DNA from: Streptomyces sp. TSRI0281
Lineage (GTDB): Bacteria > Actinomycetota > Actinomycetes > Streptomycetales > Streptomycetaceae
DNA: 64,000 nt
NCBI RefSeq assembly: GCF_001905125.1
Contig: NZ_LWLE01000033.1
Span: forward strand, 119,198-183,197
Direction of reading: 5' to 3'
The notes beneath the pieces were generated by a model, which saw only the letters and a list, made by a program, of their open reading frames with translations, did no database searches and was not told the DNA's origin. The position numbers and the translations under genes were made by a program. This document shows, piece by piece, positions 8,322 to 16,736 of the stretch (position 1 is its first letter; each line of letters begins with the position of its first letter).

Positions 8322-9236
8322 TTAGGCACCCGCGTGCTCGGAGATGAGCGCGCGGGCCGCGTCGAGGTCGTCGGGTGTCTTGAGCGCGAGGGTCTTCACT
8401 CCGGGCAGCGCCCGCTTGGCCAGCCCGGTGAGGGTGCCGCCGGGGCAGGCTTCGATGAGTGCGGTCACCCCGAGTGCCTGGAAGGTCTCCATGCACAGGT
8501 CCCAGCGGACCGGATTGGCGACCTGTCCGACGAGCCGGGAGATGATCTCGGCACCGGTGGCGACCGTGGCGCCGTCGGCGTTGGAGACGTACGTCACGGT
8601 CGGCTCGGAGACCTTGAGGTCCGCGGCGGCCACGCGCAGCTTCTCCACGGCCGGGGCCATGTGACGCGTGTGGAACGCGCCGGCCACCTTGAGCGGCACC
8701 ACGCGGCGTACGCCCTCGGGCATGTCGTCGACCAGTGCGGCGATCTGCGCGGCCGTGCCCGCCGCGACGATCTGGCCGCCGCCGTTGATGTTGGCCGGGG
8801 TCAGGCCCAGCTTCTCCAGGTGGGCGACCGAGACGTCGGGGTCGCCGCCGAGCAGCGCCGCCATGCCGGTCTCGGCGACCGCGGCGGCCTCGGCCATGCC
8901 GAGCCCCCGGGTGCGTACGAGACGGAGCGCGGCCTCGTCGTCGATGACACCGGCGAGTGCGGCGGCGGTGATCTCACCGACGCTGTGGCCCGCGACGACA
9001 CCGGGGGAGGCGTCGAGGGCGGCGGCCGACAGCAGACCCGCGGCGACGAGCAGCGGCTGGGCCACCGCCGTGTCGCGGATCTCGTCCGCGTCGGCCTTCG
9101 TGCCGTAGTGGGCAAGGTCGAGCCCGATGGCGTCGGACCAGGCCGCGATGCGGTCGGTGGCACCGGGGAGGTCGAGCCAGGGAGTCAGGAAGCCGGGCGT
9201 CTGAGCGCCTTGGCCGGGAGCGACGAGTACGAGCAC
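8322..9236 (-). CDS. fabD: Malonyl-CoA:ACP malonyltransferase
   Basis: The 304-residue enzyme transfers malonate from CoA to ACP, supplying extender units to FabH and FabF and, in Streptomyces, often to type II polyketide synthases too. The active Ser85 is in GHSVGE, and GAFHTRHM carries the catalytic His. The start is taken at the GTG at 9236, giving the conserved MLVLVAPGQGAQTPGFL; a GAGAG ribosome site lies about seven bases upstream. A GTG at 9242 is the alternative. First gene of the fab operon, directly downstream of the FasR gene. Confidence 0.95.
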   Translation of the reverse strand: MLVLVAPGQGAQTPGFLTPWLDLPGATDRIAAWSDAIGLDLAHYGTKADADEIRDTAVAQPLLVAAGLLSAAALDASPGVVAGHSVGEITAAALAGVIDDEAALRLVRTRGLGMAEAAAVAETGMAALLGGDPDVSVAHLEKLGLTPANINGGGQIVAAGTAAQIAALVDDMPEGVRRVVPLKVAGAFHTRHMAPAVEKLRVAAADLKVSEPTVTYVSNADGATVATGAEIISRLVGQVANPVRWDLCMETFQALGVTALIEACPGGTLTGLAKRALPGVKTLALKTPDDLDAARALISEHAGA

Positions 9237-9242
9237 ACTCAC

Positions 9243-9325
9243 ACTCTCTCTTGTGGACGGCCCGATACGCCCGTGGGGACAGGGACGAAGAACCGTCGGG
9301 GGAATTGTTGAAGTCCGACAAAAGT
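9243..9325 (-). promoter_or_regulatory. Gap between fasR and fabD: candidate FasR operator and fab promoter
   Basis: This short gap precedes fabD on the minus strand. On that strand it holds the dyad-like stretch TTGTCGGACTTCAACAA, with TTGT and ACAA as opposing arms. FasR of Streptomyces coelicolor is known to bind upstream of fabD, so this is the obvious place for its site. The exact operator and the -10 and -35 boxes are not certain from sequence. Confidence 0.35.
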
Positions 9326-10525
9326 CTAGGACTGAGGATCCGCCGCGGCCAAGCGCCCCAGGATGAGGGCGATTCGCAGGGTGAACGCCGAGCGCACATC
9401 GGACGGTGACCAGCCGGTGACGTCGGTCACACGTCGTAGCCGGTAGCGCACGGTGTTGGGGTGGACGAAGAGCATCCTGGCGGCACCTTCGAGGCTGCTC
9501 GCCTGCTCCAGATAGACACTCAGAGTCTCCAGGAGCGCCGAGCCCGCCTCCTCCAGCGGTCTGTAGATCTCCTCCACCAACTGGTCCCGCGCGGCGGGGT
9601 CGCCCGCCATCGCGCGCTCCGGAAGGAGATCGTCCGCCAGTACCGGGCGCGGCGCGTCCTGCCACGCCGAGCAGGCCTTCAGCCCGGCCGCCGCGGCCTG
9701 CGCGGACCGGGTGGCGGCGAGCAGGTCGGGCACCACGGGGCCGGCGACCACGGGCCCCGCCGCATACGGGCCGATCAGGCCCTTGGCGACCTGGAGCGGG
9801 TTGTCGCTGCCGCCCGCGATGACGACGAGGCGGGTGCCCAGTACGCCGGTCAGGACCTGGAGCTTGGCGTGCCGGGCGGCCCGCCGGATCGCCTCCACGG
9901 TCAGCTCGCTGTCCCCGTCGGGCGCGGTGCCCAGGATCACGCAGACGTGCTCGGGGGAGTTCCAGCCGAGCGCGGCGGCCCGGGACACGGCACCCTCGTC
10001 CGCCTCCCCGGAGAGCACCGCGTTCACCACGAGGGATTCCAGCCGGGCGTCCCACGCGCCCCGGGCCTCGGCGGCCTGGGCGTACACCTGGGCGGTCGCG
10101 AAGGCGATCTCCCGGGCGTAGACGAGCAGCGCCTCGCGCAGCACCGACTCGTCGCCGGGCGCGGCGACCTCCTCGATCGCGGTCTCCATGACCTCGATCG
10201 TCGTCCGCACCATCTCCACGGTCTGCCGCAGGGTGATCGCCCGGGTCAGCTCGCGCGGAGCCGTCCCGAACACATCGGTGGAGATGGCCTGCGGGGTCTC
10301 CGGATGCCGGAACCACTCGGTAAAGGCGGCGATACCGGCCTGGGCGACCAGGCCGATCCAGGACCGGTTCTCCGGGGGCATCGCCCGGTACCACGGCAGC
10401 GTCTCGTCCATGCGGGCGATGGCGTTCGCGGCCAGCCGGCCGGAGGACTGCTCCAGGCGCTTCAGGGTCGCGGCGTGCAGGTGGGCGTCGTTCGCAGCGG
10501 ACTGCTCAGGATCGGGTCGGGGCAC
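9326..10525 (-). CDS. fasR: Fatty acid synthesis regulator, PucR-like
   Basis: A 399-residue transcription factor that in S. coelicolor activates the downstream fabDHPF operon. The C-terminus has the PucR-type helix-turn-helix: ARMLFVHPNTVRYRLRRVTDVTGW, about residues 345-370. The long N-terminal part (about 30-180) is a regulatory domain with the GGDEF-like PucR middle region after it. No signal or membrane segment. Gene order (fasR immediately 5' of fabD, same strand) and the overall sequence fit FasR rather than another PucR paralogue. Confidence 0.92.
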   Translation of the reverse strand: MPRPDPEQSAANDAHLHAATLKRLEQSSGRLAANAIARMDETLPWYRAMPPENRSWIGLVAQAGIAAFTEWFRHPETPQAISTDVFGTAPRELTRAITLRQTVEMVRTTIEVMETAIEEVAAPGDESVLREALLVYAREIAFATAQVYAQAAEARGAWDARLESLVVNAVLSGEADEGAVSRAAALGWNSPEHVCVILGTAPDGDSELTVEAIRRAARHAKLQVLTGVLGTRLVVIAGGSDNPLQVAKGLIGPYAAGPVVAGPVVPDLLAATRSAQAAAAGLKACSAWQDAPRPVLADDLLPERAMAGDPAARDQLVEEIYRPLEEAGSALLETLSVYLEQASSLEGAARMLFVHPNTVRYRLRRVTDVTGWSPSDVRSAFTLRIALILGRLAAADPQS

Positions 10526-10582
10526 GTACCCAAGACTGCCTTATCGGGGCAGGTGGTCGGGGGGCCGGGCTACCGTGGTCCG

Positions 10583-11239
10583 GTGATTTCCGTACACAGG
10601 TCGGACAACCGCTACGCGGGCGGGGACGCGGCGGCCGGGATCGAGTCCCTGCACGCCTTCTCGTTCGGACGTTTCTACGACCCGGACAACCTCCGCTTCG
10701 GCGCGTTCCTGGCGTGCAACGAGGAGCGGCTCGCCCCCGGCGCGGGCTTCGACGAGCATCCGCACAGCCACACCGAGATCGTCACCTGGGTGATCGAGGG
10801 CGAACTGACCCACCGCGATTCGACGGGCCGCTCCACGGTCGTCCGCGCCGGGGACCTCCAGCACCTGAGCGCCGCCGCGGGCATGCGCCACGTCGAACGC
10901 AACGACACGGACGCCCCGCTGACCTTCCTTCAGGTGTGGCTGGCCCCGCTGGAGCCGGGCGGCGAACCCGCGTACACCGTCGTCCCCGGCCTCGCCGACT
11001 CCACCCCGTACGAGGTGTCCCGTGCCGGGGCGACGCTCCGGGTGCACAGGCTCGGTGACGGCGAACGGGCCGCGGTGCCGGACGCGGCACGGGTGTACGT
11101 GCATGTGGTACGGGGCCGGGTCACCCTGGGCGGGCAGGAGTTGGGGCCCGGTGACGCGGCGCGGATCACGGAGGCCGAAGGGCTGGAAGCGGTCGCGACG
11201 GGCGCGGCGGAGCTGCTGATCTGGGAGCTGGCGGGCTGA
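10583..11239 (+). CDS. Pirin family protein
   Basis: The 218-residue cupin-fold protein has the pirin metal-binding pattern HPHSHTEIVTWVIEGELTHRD (about 55-75) with the remaining His/Glu ligands in MRHVERND. Bacterial pirins act as quercetinases or redox-linked regulators, and which applies here cannot be told. The start is the GTG at 10583, which gives MISVHRSDNRY. It is divergent from fasR with only 57 bases between them, so the two promoters share one short region. The C-terminal cupin half is more degenerate than the N-terminal one. Confidence 0.85.
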   Translation: MISVHRSDNRYAGGDAAAGIESLHAFSFGRFYDPDNLRFGAFLACNEERLAPGAGFDEHPHSHTEIVTWVIEGELTHRDSTGRSTVVRAGDLQHLSAAAGMRHVERNDTDAPLTFLQVWLAPLEPGGEPAYTVVPGLADSTPYEVSRAGATLRVHRLGDGERAAVPDAARVYVHVVRGRVTLGGQELGPGDAARITEAEGLEAVATGAAELLIWELAG

Positions 11240-11355
11240 GAGCGGGCGGGTGACCCCTGATCGGGACCCCGTACCTCCGTGATCAGGACCCGGCGCCCGT
11301 GTGCCTCGCTTCGGGGCGGTAGGCGTGGGGCGGCCGGGTCAACCGGGTTGGCCGA

Positions 11356-11622
11356 TCAGCGCAGCCCGTCCACGAACGCCCGCCAGGCGTCGGCGCCGAG
11401 GATGATGGCGGGGCCGTCCGGGTTCTTGCTGTCGCGGACGGGGACGGAGCCGCAGGAGGCGTCGGCCATCTCGACGCACTCGCCGCCGGTGTTTCCGCTG
11501 TAGGACGACTTCCGCCAGGTCGCGCCGCCGGTGACGGTGCACTCGACGCAGTCGCCGCCCGTGTTTCCGCTGTAGCTGGACTTACGCCACCGCGCACTCT
11601 TCAGATCGGGGCCGGTCTCCAT
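11356..11622 (-). CDS. DUF397 protein with internal duplication
   Basis: An 88-residue member of the DUF397 family, small proteins that accompany XRE/DUF5753 regulators and that work with them in Streptomyces development (WhiJ-type systems). The signature ARWRKSSYSGNTGGDCVE is present twice, at residues 10-27 and 35-50, so the first half of the domain has been duplicated. The C-terminal half, VRDSKNPDGPAIILGADAWRAFV, is single and normal. The ATG at 11622 follows GGAGGAG. It overlaps the end of the upstream regulator gene by 41 bases, so the two are surely co-transcribed. Confidence 0.9.
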   Translation of the reverse strand: METGPDLKSARWRKSSYSGNTGGDCVECTVTGGATWRKSSYSGNTGGECVEMADASCGSVPVRDSKNPDGPAIILGADAWRAFVDGLR

Positions 11623-12430
11623 AACGCTCCTCCATCACGCGGGCGATCAGCGTCACCGAATCCTCCACGGAGAGTGCGGTGGCCTGGAGATGAGCGTATC
11701 GGAGCGAAGCCTCCCTGACCGTGTCGGGACTGGCGGTCATATGGCCGGAGATGACGTCCTCGGTGTAGACGATGTCCGGATCGTCGCTGAAACGTAGTTG
11801 GTTGAACGACCCTGCCAGGCTTGCATGTTCACCGGCAGAGAAGGGCAACACCTGAATCCGCATCCAGCGGTGCGCGGAGAACTCCAACAGCTTGCCGAGT
11901 TGTGCGCGCATGACCTCGTGGCCGCCGATCGGCCGGTGCAGCACGGCCTCGTCGAGGATCGCCCAGGCCATCGGCGGCCGTTCCTGTTCCAGGATGCGCT
12001 GGCGCTCCATGCGGCCCGCCAGCAGACCTTCCAGATCGTCCGGCATGCCGGTGGCGAGCACCGCTCTCGCGTACTCCTCCGTCTGCAACAGTCCGTACAC
12101 CAGCTGTGCCTGGTACGTCGAGATGTACGCGGCCTTCGCCTCCATGTCCGCGTACGGCTGGAACCAGGTCGGCAGTTGGCTGCGCAGGACCAGGCCGATC
12201 AGCCGCGAGAACACCCCGTCCGTACCCAGCGCGGCGTCCAGCCGCTCCGAGAAATCGCGGGTGGGGACCTTCTTCGTCGTCTCGATCTGGCCGATCAGCG
12301 AGCCCGTGCAGAAGATGAGCGCGCCCAACTGGCCCTGTTTCAGGCCGTGCGCCTCGCGTTGGCGGCGCAACTCCCAGCCGTAATAGTCCAGGGGGGAGGC
12401 GCTGGGATCGAGGCACTGGATGTTGGCCAC
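11582..12430 (-). CDS. XRE/DUF5753 regulator, WhiJ-like
   Basis: The 282-residue protein has an N-terminal Cro/C1-type helix-turn-helix (about 10-75, ELRRQREAHGLKQGQLGALI) and a C-terminal DUF5753 domain containing YGLLQTEEYARAVL and MRIQVLPFSAGEHASLAGSF. Proteins of this build pair with DUF397 partners and in some cases control differentiation. The GTG start at 12430 has GGAGGT eight bases upstream. Next to it is a divergent anti-sigma-like ATPase gene, so the locus has the classic three-part layout of regulator, DUF397 and HATPase. Confidence 0.9.
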   Translation of the reverse strand: MANIQCLDPSASPLDYYGWELRRQREAHGLKQGQLGALIFCTGSLIGQIETTKKVPTRDFSERLDAALGTDGVFSRLIGLVLRSQLPTWFQPYADMEAKAAYISTYQAQLVYGLLQTEEYARAVLATGMPDDLEGLLAGRMERQRILEQERPPMAWAILDEAVLHRPIGGHEVMRAQLGKLLEFSAHRWMRIQVLPFSAGEHASLAGSFNQLRFSDDPDIVYTEDVISGHMTASPDTVREASLRYAHLQATALSVEDSVTLIARVMEERYGDRPRSEECAVA

Positions 12431-12515
12431 TGCGGGGGACCTCCGGCGTTCAACGCCTGGCGGCGTTCGTTTCCGTACGTAGCCGAGCGTAGCCAATCGG
12501 TCGCACGATGGTGAC

Positions 12516-12995
12516 ATGAATCACGTAACTGCTCCCCGGCCCGACCCCGGAGAGCCCGCATACCGCGCCGAATTCGCGATGGGTGAGCACTCGGCCCGGC
12601 ATCTGCGCCGCATCCTGCGGCTGTACCTGACCGGCTGGGGCCTGCTCGACGTCGCCGACGCGGCGGAACTCGCGTTCACCGAGCTGATCGCCAATGTGGT
12701 GCGGCACGTTCCCTGCCGCCGCTGCCAGACCTTCATCTTCCGGCTGCCGGACGGTGACGGTGTGCGCGTGGAGGTGGCGGACGCCAGCCCGCAGGAACCC
12801 GCCGTCGCTGTGGGTGACGTGCTCGCCGAGGGCGGGCGCGGGCTGGTCCTGGTCGACGCCGTCACCGACAAGTGGGGTGTGGAGACACGGCGGGACGGCC
12901 GCGGCAAGACGGTGTGGTTCGAGTGCATGTCCGCCGCGCCGGGGGCTGCTCGCCCTCCGGTTACGCCGCGAGCTCCCTCAGCACCGCGTCCGTGA
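12516..12995 (+). CDS. HATPase-domain protein, anti-sigma factor (RsbW) type
   Basis: A 159-residue cytosolic protein with a single GHKL ATPase domain like those of RsbW/SpoIIAB anti-sigma kinases. The N box is AELAFTELIANVVRHV (about 45-60), followed by VEVADASPQEP and the G-box GGRGLVLVDAVTDKWG. Such orphan ATPases are abundant in Streptomyces and often neighbour XRE/DUF5753-DUF397 pairs, as here. It is divergent from the regulator with 85 bases between them. Its 3' end overlaps the end of the convergent serine hydrolase gene by 35 bases. Target unknown. Confidence 0.88.
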   Translation: MNHVTAPRPDPGEPAYRAEFAMGEHSARHLRRILRLYLTGWGLLDVADAAELAFTELIANVVRHVPCRRCQTFIFRLPDGDGVRVEVADASPQEPAVAVGDVLAEGGRGLVLVDAVTDKWGVETRRDGRGKTVWFECMSAAPGAARPPVTPRAPSAPRP

Positions 12996-13776
12996 ACGGC
13001 GTCCACGCCTCGGCCGCCCACGGTCCGAAGGGCCGGTCGGTCAGCGCGACGCAGGCCGCGCCCGCGACCGGGTCGATCCACAGGAACGTACCGGACTGGC
13101 CGAAGTGTCCGAAGGTGGCCGGGGACGAGGAAGTGCCCGTCCAGTGCGGGGACTTGGCGTCCCGGATCTCGAAACCGAGGCCCCAGTCGTTCGGGTTCTG
13201 GTGACCGTAGCCGGGCAGTACGCCCTTGAGGCCCGGGTGCACCACGGTCTGGGCTTCGAGGACCGTACGGGGGTCGAGGAGGCGGGGAGCCTGTACCTCG
13301 GCGGCGAACCGGACCAGGTCGTCCACGGTCGAGACACCGTCGCGGGCGGGCGAGCCGTCCAGCGTGGTCGACGTCATGCCCAGCGGCTCCAGGACCGCCT
13401 GGCGCAGATACTCCGGGAACGGGATGCCGGACGCCTTGGCGATGTGGTCCCCGAGTACCTCGAAGCCCGCGTTGGAGTACAGCCGACGGGTGCCGGGAGG
13501 CGCCGTCACCCGGTGCTCGTCGAAGGCGAGGCCACTGGTGTGCGCGAGGAGGTGGCGCACCGTGGACCCCTCGGGACCGGCCGGTTCGTCCAGCTCGACC
13601 GCCCCCTCCTCGTACGCCACGAGCGCCGCGTAGGCCGCGAGCGGCTTGGTGACCGAGGCGAGCGGGAAACGGTGCGCGGTGGGGCCGTGCGTACCGAGGA
13701 CGGTGCCGTCCGCTCGTACGACGGCCGCCGCCGCGGTGGGGACGGGCCAGTTGTCGATCATCGCCAGGCTCTGCAT
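12961..13776 (-). CDS. Serine hydrolase of the beta-lactamase / penicillin-binding family
   Basis: The 271-residue enzyme has the class C beta-lactamase fold motifs: SVTK (SxxK, nucleophile Ser) near residue 44, YSN (YxN) in RRLYSNAGFEVLGDHIA and HFGQSGTF toward the C-terminus. These enzymes are D-aminopeptidases, esterases or carboxypeptidases. There is no signal peptide from the ATG at 13776, so a cytosolic esterase or peptidase is more likely than a resistance enzyme. An in-frame start further upstream would run into the MerR gene and adds no homology. Confidence 0.85.
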   Translation of the reverse strand: MQSLAMIDNWPVPTAAAAVVRADGTVLGTHGPTAHRFPLASVTKPLAAYAALVAYEEGAVELDEPAGPEGSTVRHLLAHTSGLAFDEHRVTAPPGTRRLYSNAGFEVLGDHIAKASGIPFPEYLRQAVLEPLGMTSTTLDGSPARDGVSTVDDLVRFAAEVQAPRLLDPRTVLEAQTVVHPGLKGVLPGYGHQNPNDWGLGFEIRDAKSPHWTGTSSSPATFGHFGQSGTFLWIDPVAGAACVALTDRPFGPWAAEAWTPFTDAVLRELAA

Positions 13777-13808
13777 GCGTACGAGCCTAAACCCGTCCCC
13801 GTTTGCGC

Positions 13809-13839
13809 TTGCTTCGAGTGCACTCCAAGGTTCTAGCGT
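13809..13839 (+). promoter_or_regulatory. MerR-type promoter with 19-bp spacer and central palindrome
   Basis: A -35 TTGCTT (13809-13814) and a -10 TAGCGT (13834-13839) are separated by 19 bp, the over-long spacer diagnostic of MerR-controlled promoters. The near-perfect dyad CTTCGAGTGCACTCCAAG (13812-13829) lies in the spacer. The predicted transcript start is at or next to the ATG at 13847, so the merR mRNA would be leaderless or nearly so. Confidence 0.75.
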
Positions 13840-13846
13840 GGAGGTC

Positions 13847-14308
13847 ATGACGGTGATGGAGAGCACTTCCGTACGGACGGACGCCTGCGCGGCTGCTCCA
13901 CGGGCGCATCCGCGTCCCGAGGGGCAGGACTGCTACACCATCAGCGAGGTCGTCGCGTTCACCGGACTCACCGCGCACACCCTGCGCTGGTACGAGCGGA
14001 TCGGGCTGATGTCGCACGTCGACCGTTCGCACACGGGGCAGCGCCGGTTCAGCAACCGCGATCTGGACTGGCTGTCCTTCGTCGGCAAGCTGCGGCTGAC
14101 AGGGATGCCGGTCGCCGACATGGTCAGGTACGCCGAGCTGCTGCGCGAGGGCGAGCACACCTTCGAGGAACGGCAGGAACTGCTGGAGGCGACCCGCCGC
14201 GACGTGAAGACGCGGATCGCGGAACTCCAGGACACGCTCGCCGTCCTCGATCACAAGATCGACTTCTATGCGGGCGCCCGTCGGGCGCCGGAAAGGCCCT
14301 GTGTCTGA
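13847..14308 (+). CDS. MerR-family regulator
   Basis: A 153-residue regulator with the MerR winged-helix N-terminus CYTISEVVAFTGLTAHTLRWYERIGLM (about 27-55) and the following RRFSNRDLDWLSFVGKLR. The C-terminal part is a coiled-coil dimerisation helix with a short tail and lacks the Cys cluster of metal-sensing MerR proteins, so an organic or redox signal is more likely. The ATG at 13847 is used. Its stop overlaps the ATG of the aldo/keto reductase gene by one base, and the promoter in front has the MerR architecture, so it probably controls itself and its neighbour. Confidence 0.9.
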   Translation: MTVMESTSVRTDACAAAPRAHPRPEGQDCYTISEVVAFTGLTAHTLRWYERIGLMSHVDRSHTGQRRFSNRDLDWLSFVGKLRLTGMPVADMVRYAELLREGEHTFEERQELLEATRRDVKTRIAELQDTLAVLDHKIDFYAGARRAPERPCV

Positions 14309-15321
14309 TGACTGACAACAAGATCGCCACCACGGAGCTGGGCAAGGGCGGACCGCAGGTCGGTGTGCAGGGACTCGGCTGCATGGGCATCAGCGAGTTC
14401 TACGGGGACACCGACGAGACCGCCGCCCGGGACACCCTGGAAGCGGCGCTGGAGGCGGGCGTCACCCTCTTCGACACCGCCGATGTGTACGGGCGCGGGG
14501 CCAACGAGGAGTTCCTCGCCCCGTTCGTCGGCGCGCACCGCGACGAGATCACCCTGGCCACCAAGTTCGCCATAGAGCGGACCGACGACCCGCACTACCG
14601 CGGGGTGCGCAATGACCCCGCGTACATCCGGCAGGCCGTCGAGGACAGCCTCCGCAGGCTGAACACCGACGTCATCGACCTCTACTACATGCACCGCCGC
14701 GACCCGCTCGTGCCGCTGGCCGAATCGGTCGGGGCGATGGCCGACCTGGTCCGCGAGGGCAAGGTCAAGCAGCTGGGCCTGAGCGAGGTGACCGGTCCGG
14801 AGCTGCGTGAGGCGCACGCCGTGCACCCGATCGCCGCCCTCCAGTCCGAGTGGTCGATCTTCAGCCGGGACGTGGAGAACAGCGCGGTCGGAGCGGCGGT
14901 CGAACTCGGGGTGACCTTCGTGCCGTACTCGCCGCTCGGCCGCGGCTTTCTGACCGGGGCGTTCACCGACGCGGGCAAGGACCTGTCGGAGAGCGACTTC
15001 CGCAAGCACCAGCCGCGCTTCACCGGCGAGAACGCCCGGAAGAACGCCGCTCTGCTGGAGCCCGTGCACAAGATCGCCGCGGCGCACGGGGCGACGCCCG
15101 CGCAGGTGGCCCTCGCCTGGGTGCAGCAGCGCGCCGGGGTGTACGGCCTGGCCGTGGTCCCGATCCCGGGGACCCGCAAGCGCAGCCGCCTGCTGGAGAA
15201 CGTCGCGGCGACCCGGCTCACCCTGACGCCCGAGGAGCTGGCCGTGCTGGAGCCGATCGCCGGGCAGGTGGCGGGGGATCGCTACCCCGACATGAGCAGC
15301 ACGTCGGCGGCCCGCGAGTAG
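14308..15321 (+). CDS. Aldo/keto reductase
   Basis: The 337-residue NADPH-dependent oxidoreductase has an (alpha/beta)8 barrel. Catalytic residues are visible: Asp and Tyr in LFDTADVYGRG (about 50-60), Lys in LATKFA and His in LYYMHRRD. The NADP-binding end has VVPIPGTRKRSRLLENV. It is of the YajO/pyridoxal reductase-like type acting on broad aldehydes or ketones. It is translationally coupled to the MerR gene (TGATG overlap), which suggests a MerR-sensed compound that the enzyme detoxifies. Confidence 0.92.
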   Translation: MTDNKIATTELGKGGPQVGVQGLGCMGISEFYGDTDETAARDTLEAALEAGVTLFDTADVYGRGANEEFLAPFVGAHRDEITLATKFAIERTDDPHYRGVRNDPAYIRQAVEDSLRRLNTDVIDLYYMHRRDPLVPLAESVGAMADLVREGKVKQLGLSEVTGPELREAHAVHPIAALQSEWSIFSRDVENSAVGAAVELGVTFVPYSPLGRGFLTGAFTDAGKDLSESDFRKHQPRFTGENARKNAALLEPVHKIAAAHGATPAQVALAWVQQRAGVYGLAVVPIPGTRKRSRLLENVAATRLTLTPEELAVLEPIAGQVAGDRYPDMSSTSAARE

Positions 15322-15383
15322 GACGGGAACGGGTTGCCCGGGGGCGCGCGGGGGCCGCTGGGGTTGCGGAGCCCGCTGGGGCC

Positions 15384-15580
15384 GCCCCGACGCGGAGACC
15401 GCGGACGGGCCGCCCCGGCCTCACGCCCACCCCGGCCTCACGTCCGCCCCGGCGCGGAGACCGCGCACGGGCCGACCTGGCCCCACGCCAGCCCCAGTGC
15501 GGACACCGCGCACGCCCCGCCCCGCCCTCACGCCAGCCCCAGCGCGAACACCGCGAACCCCGCCGCGAGCAGCCCCGCCG
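15384..15580. repeat. 45-bp tandem repeat covering the 3' end of the acyltransferase gene
   Basis: Degenerate units begin with GCCCC at 15384, 15446, 15491 and 15536; the last three are exactly 45 bp apart. The unit at 15536 is the coding 3' end of the acyltransferase, and the stop triplet at 15528 lies within the repeat. The other copies lie downstream of the stop and look like decayed duplicates of that end. The first interval is longer (62 bp) because a CACCCCGGCCTCAC segment is itself doubled. Confidence 0.75.
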
Positions 15581-16736
15581 TCGCGCGGCGGGCGTTCGCG
15601 GCGCGGGTGCCCGCCTTCCAGGGCTCCTCGAAGCGGCGCGCGTACCGGGCGATCAGCACCAGCAGCCCGGCGAACAGCGGCATCCAGGCCAGCCGGGCCA
15701 GAATCCAGCCGAGTGAGTCGGGGCCGGTCGTCAGCCCCGGCACGGCACCGGCGAACGACGCCGGGACGGCCGCGGCGAGCATCGCCGTCTGGTGCCAGCA
15801 CAGGATCGTCATCGCCGACAGGTTGATCACGACGACCGGCGCCCACACCAGCGGCTTGCGCAGCAGCCGGCCGATCCGGTCCCGCAGCAGGATCGCCGCA
15901 CCGCTCTGCGCGGCGGCCAGCGCCAGGACCAGTAGCGACGGCGGATGCGAGTTGGTGCGCGCCTCACCCGGTACGCCGACCATCGACGCCGGGTAGTGGA
16001 AGACGAGCAGCAGCGCGGCGAACAGCACACCGCCGCCGACGAGCAGGACACGCGCGCCCCGCTTCCCGATCCGCCCCTCGCCCCACGAGACACCGAGCTG
16101 ATACGCGAAGAGCCAGCCCGGCAGGATGTTCAGCACACTCAGCCAGGACGGGACGGCCTCCGCGAACGGCCCGTAGCGCAGGAAGTCCACGACGGCGACC
16201 GACGCCAGCAGCGGCACGGCGGCCCAGCCGCCCAGCTTCTTCGCGATCCTTATGCACAGCGGGGTGAGGGCCGTGACCACGGTGTACACCCCGACGAACC
16301 AGAGCGGCTGGATCACCAGCGTCGACCCCGTACGCAGCGTGTCGCCGGGCACGCCCAGCGCGTACAGCACCGGGATCAGCACCGCCCAGACGGCGGTCAC
16401 CCCCAGCACCGGCCTGCCCAGCCGGGCCAGCCGGCCGCGCAGCCAGGCACCCGTCGTGGACTTCCGGCGGCGGTAGGAGAGCACCGAGGCGTACCCGCCG
16501 ACCAGGAAGAAGATGCCGAGCATCTGGAGCACCCAGCTGATCGGGGCGAAGAACCCGAAGGCGGAGAGCGGGCTCGCGTTGTGCAGGGCGCCGCCGCCGT
16601 CGAGCGTGAAGCCGCCGAGCAGCCAGTGGCCGGTCGGCACGGCGAGCAGGGCCAGGGCCCGCAGCCCGTCGACGGCCCGGTCTCGATGGGCGGGGGTGCG
16701 GGCGTCGATCCGTGTCGCGAGCTGCTTGACGTTCAT
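15528..16736 (-). CDS. Membrane acyltransferase, acyltransferase 3 family
   Basis: A 402-residue polytopic membrane protein with about ten hydrophobic segments and the family N-terminus RAVDGLRALALLAVPTGHW, whose His is the expected catalytic residue. These enzymes O-acylate sugars, peptidoglycan or lipids from the cytosolic acyl donor. The gene overlaps the DUF1023 hydrolase gene upstream by 4 bases (ATGA), implying an operon and perhaps a joint role in cell-surface modification. Its last 45 bp are part of a degenerate tandem array that continues beyond the stop. Confidence 0.85.
   Translation of the reverse strand: MNVKQLATRIDARTPAHRDRAVDGLRALALLAVPTGHWLLGGFTLDGGGALHNASPLSAFGFFAPISWVLQMLGIFFLVGGYASVLSYRRRKSTTGAWLRGRLARLGRPVLGVTAVWAVLIPVLYALGVPGDTLRTGSTLVIQPLWFVGVYTVVTALTPLCIRIAKKLGGWAAVPLLASVAVVDFLRYGPFAEAVPSWLSVLNILPGWLFAYQLGVSWGEGRIGKRGARVLLVGGGVLFAALLLVFHYPASMVGVPGEARTNSHPPSLLVLALAAAQSGAAILLRDRIGRLLRKPLVWAPVVVINLSAMTILCWHQTAMLAAAVPASFAGAVPGLTTGPDSLGWILARLAWMPLFAGLLVLIARYARRFEEPWKAGTRAANARRATAGLLAAGFAVFALGLA

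Noticed and set aside
12961..13776. Serine hydrolase as an antibiotic-resistance beta-lactamase
   Set aside because: Motifs fit the broad class C/esterase fold, but there is no signal peptide and no resistance neighbour.
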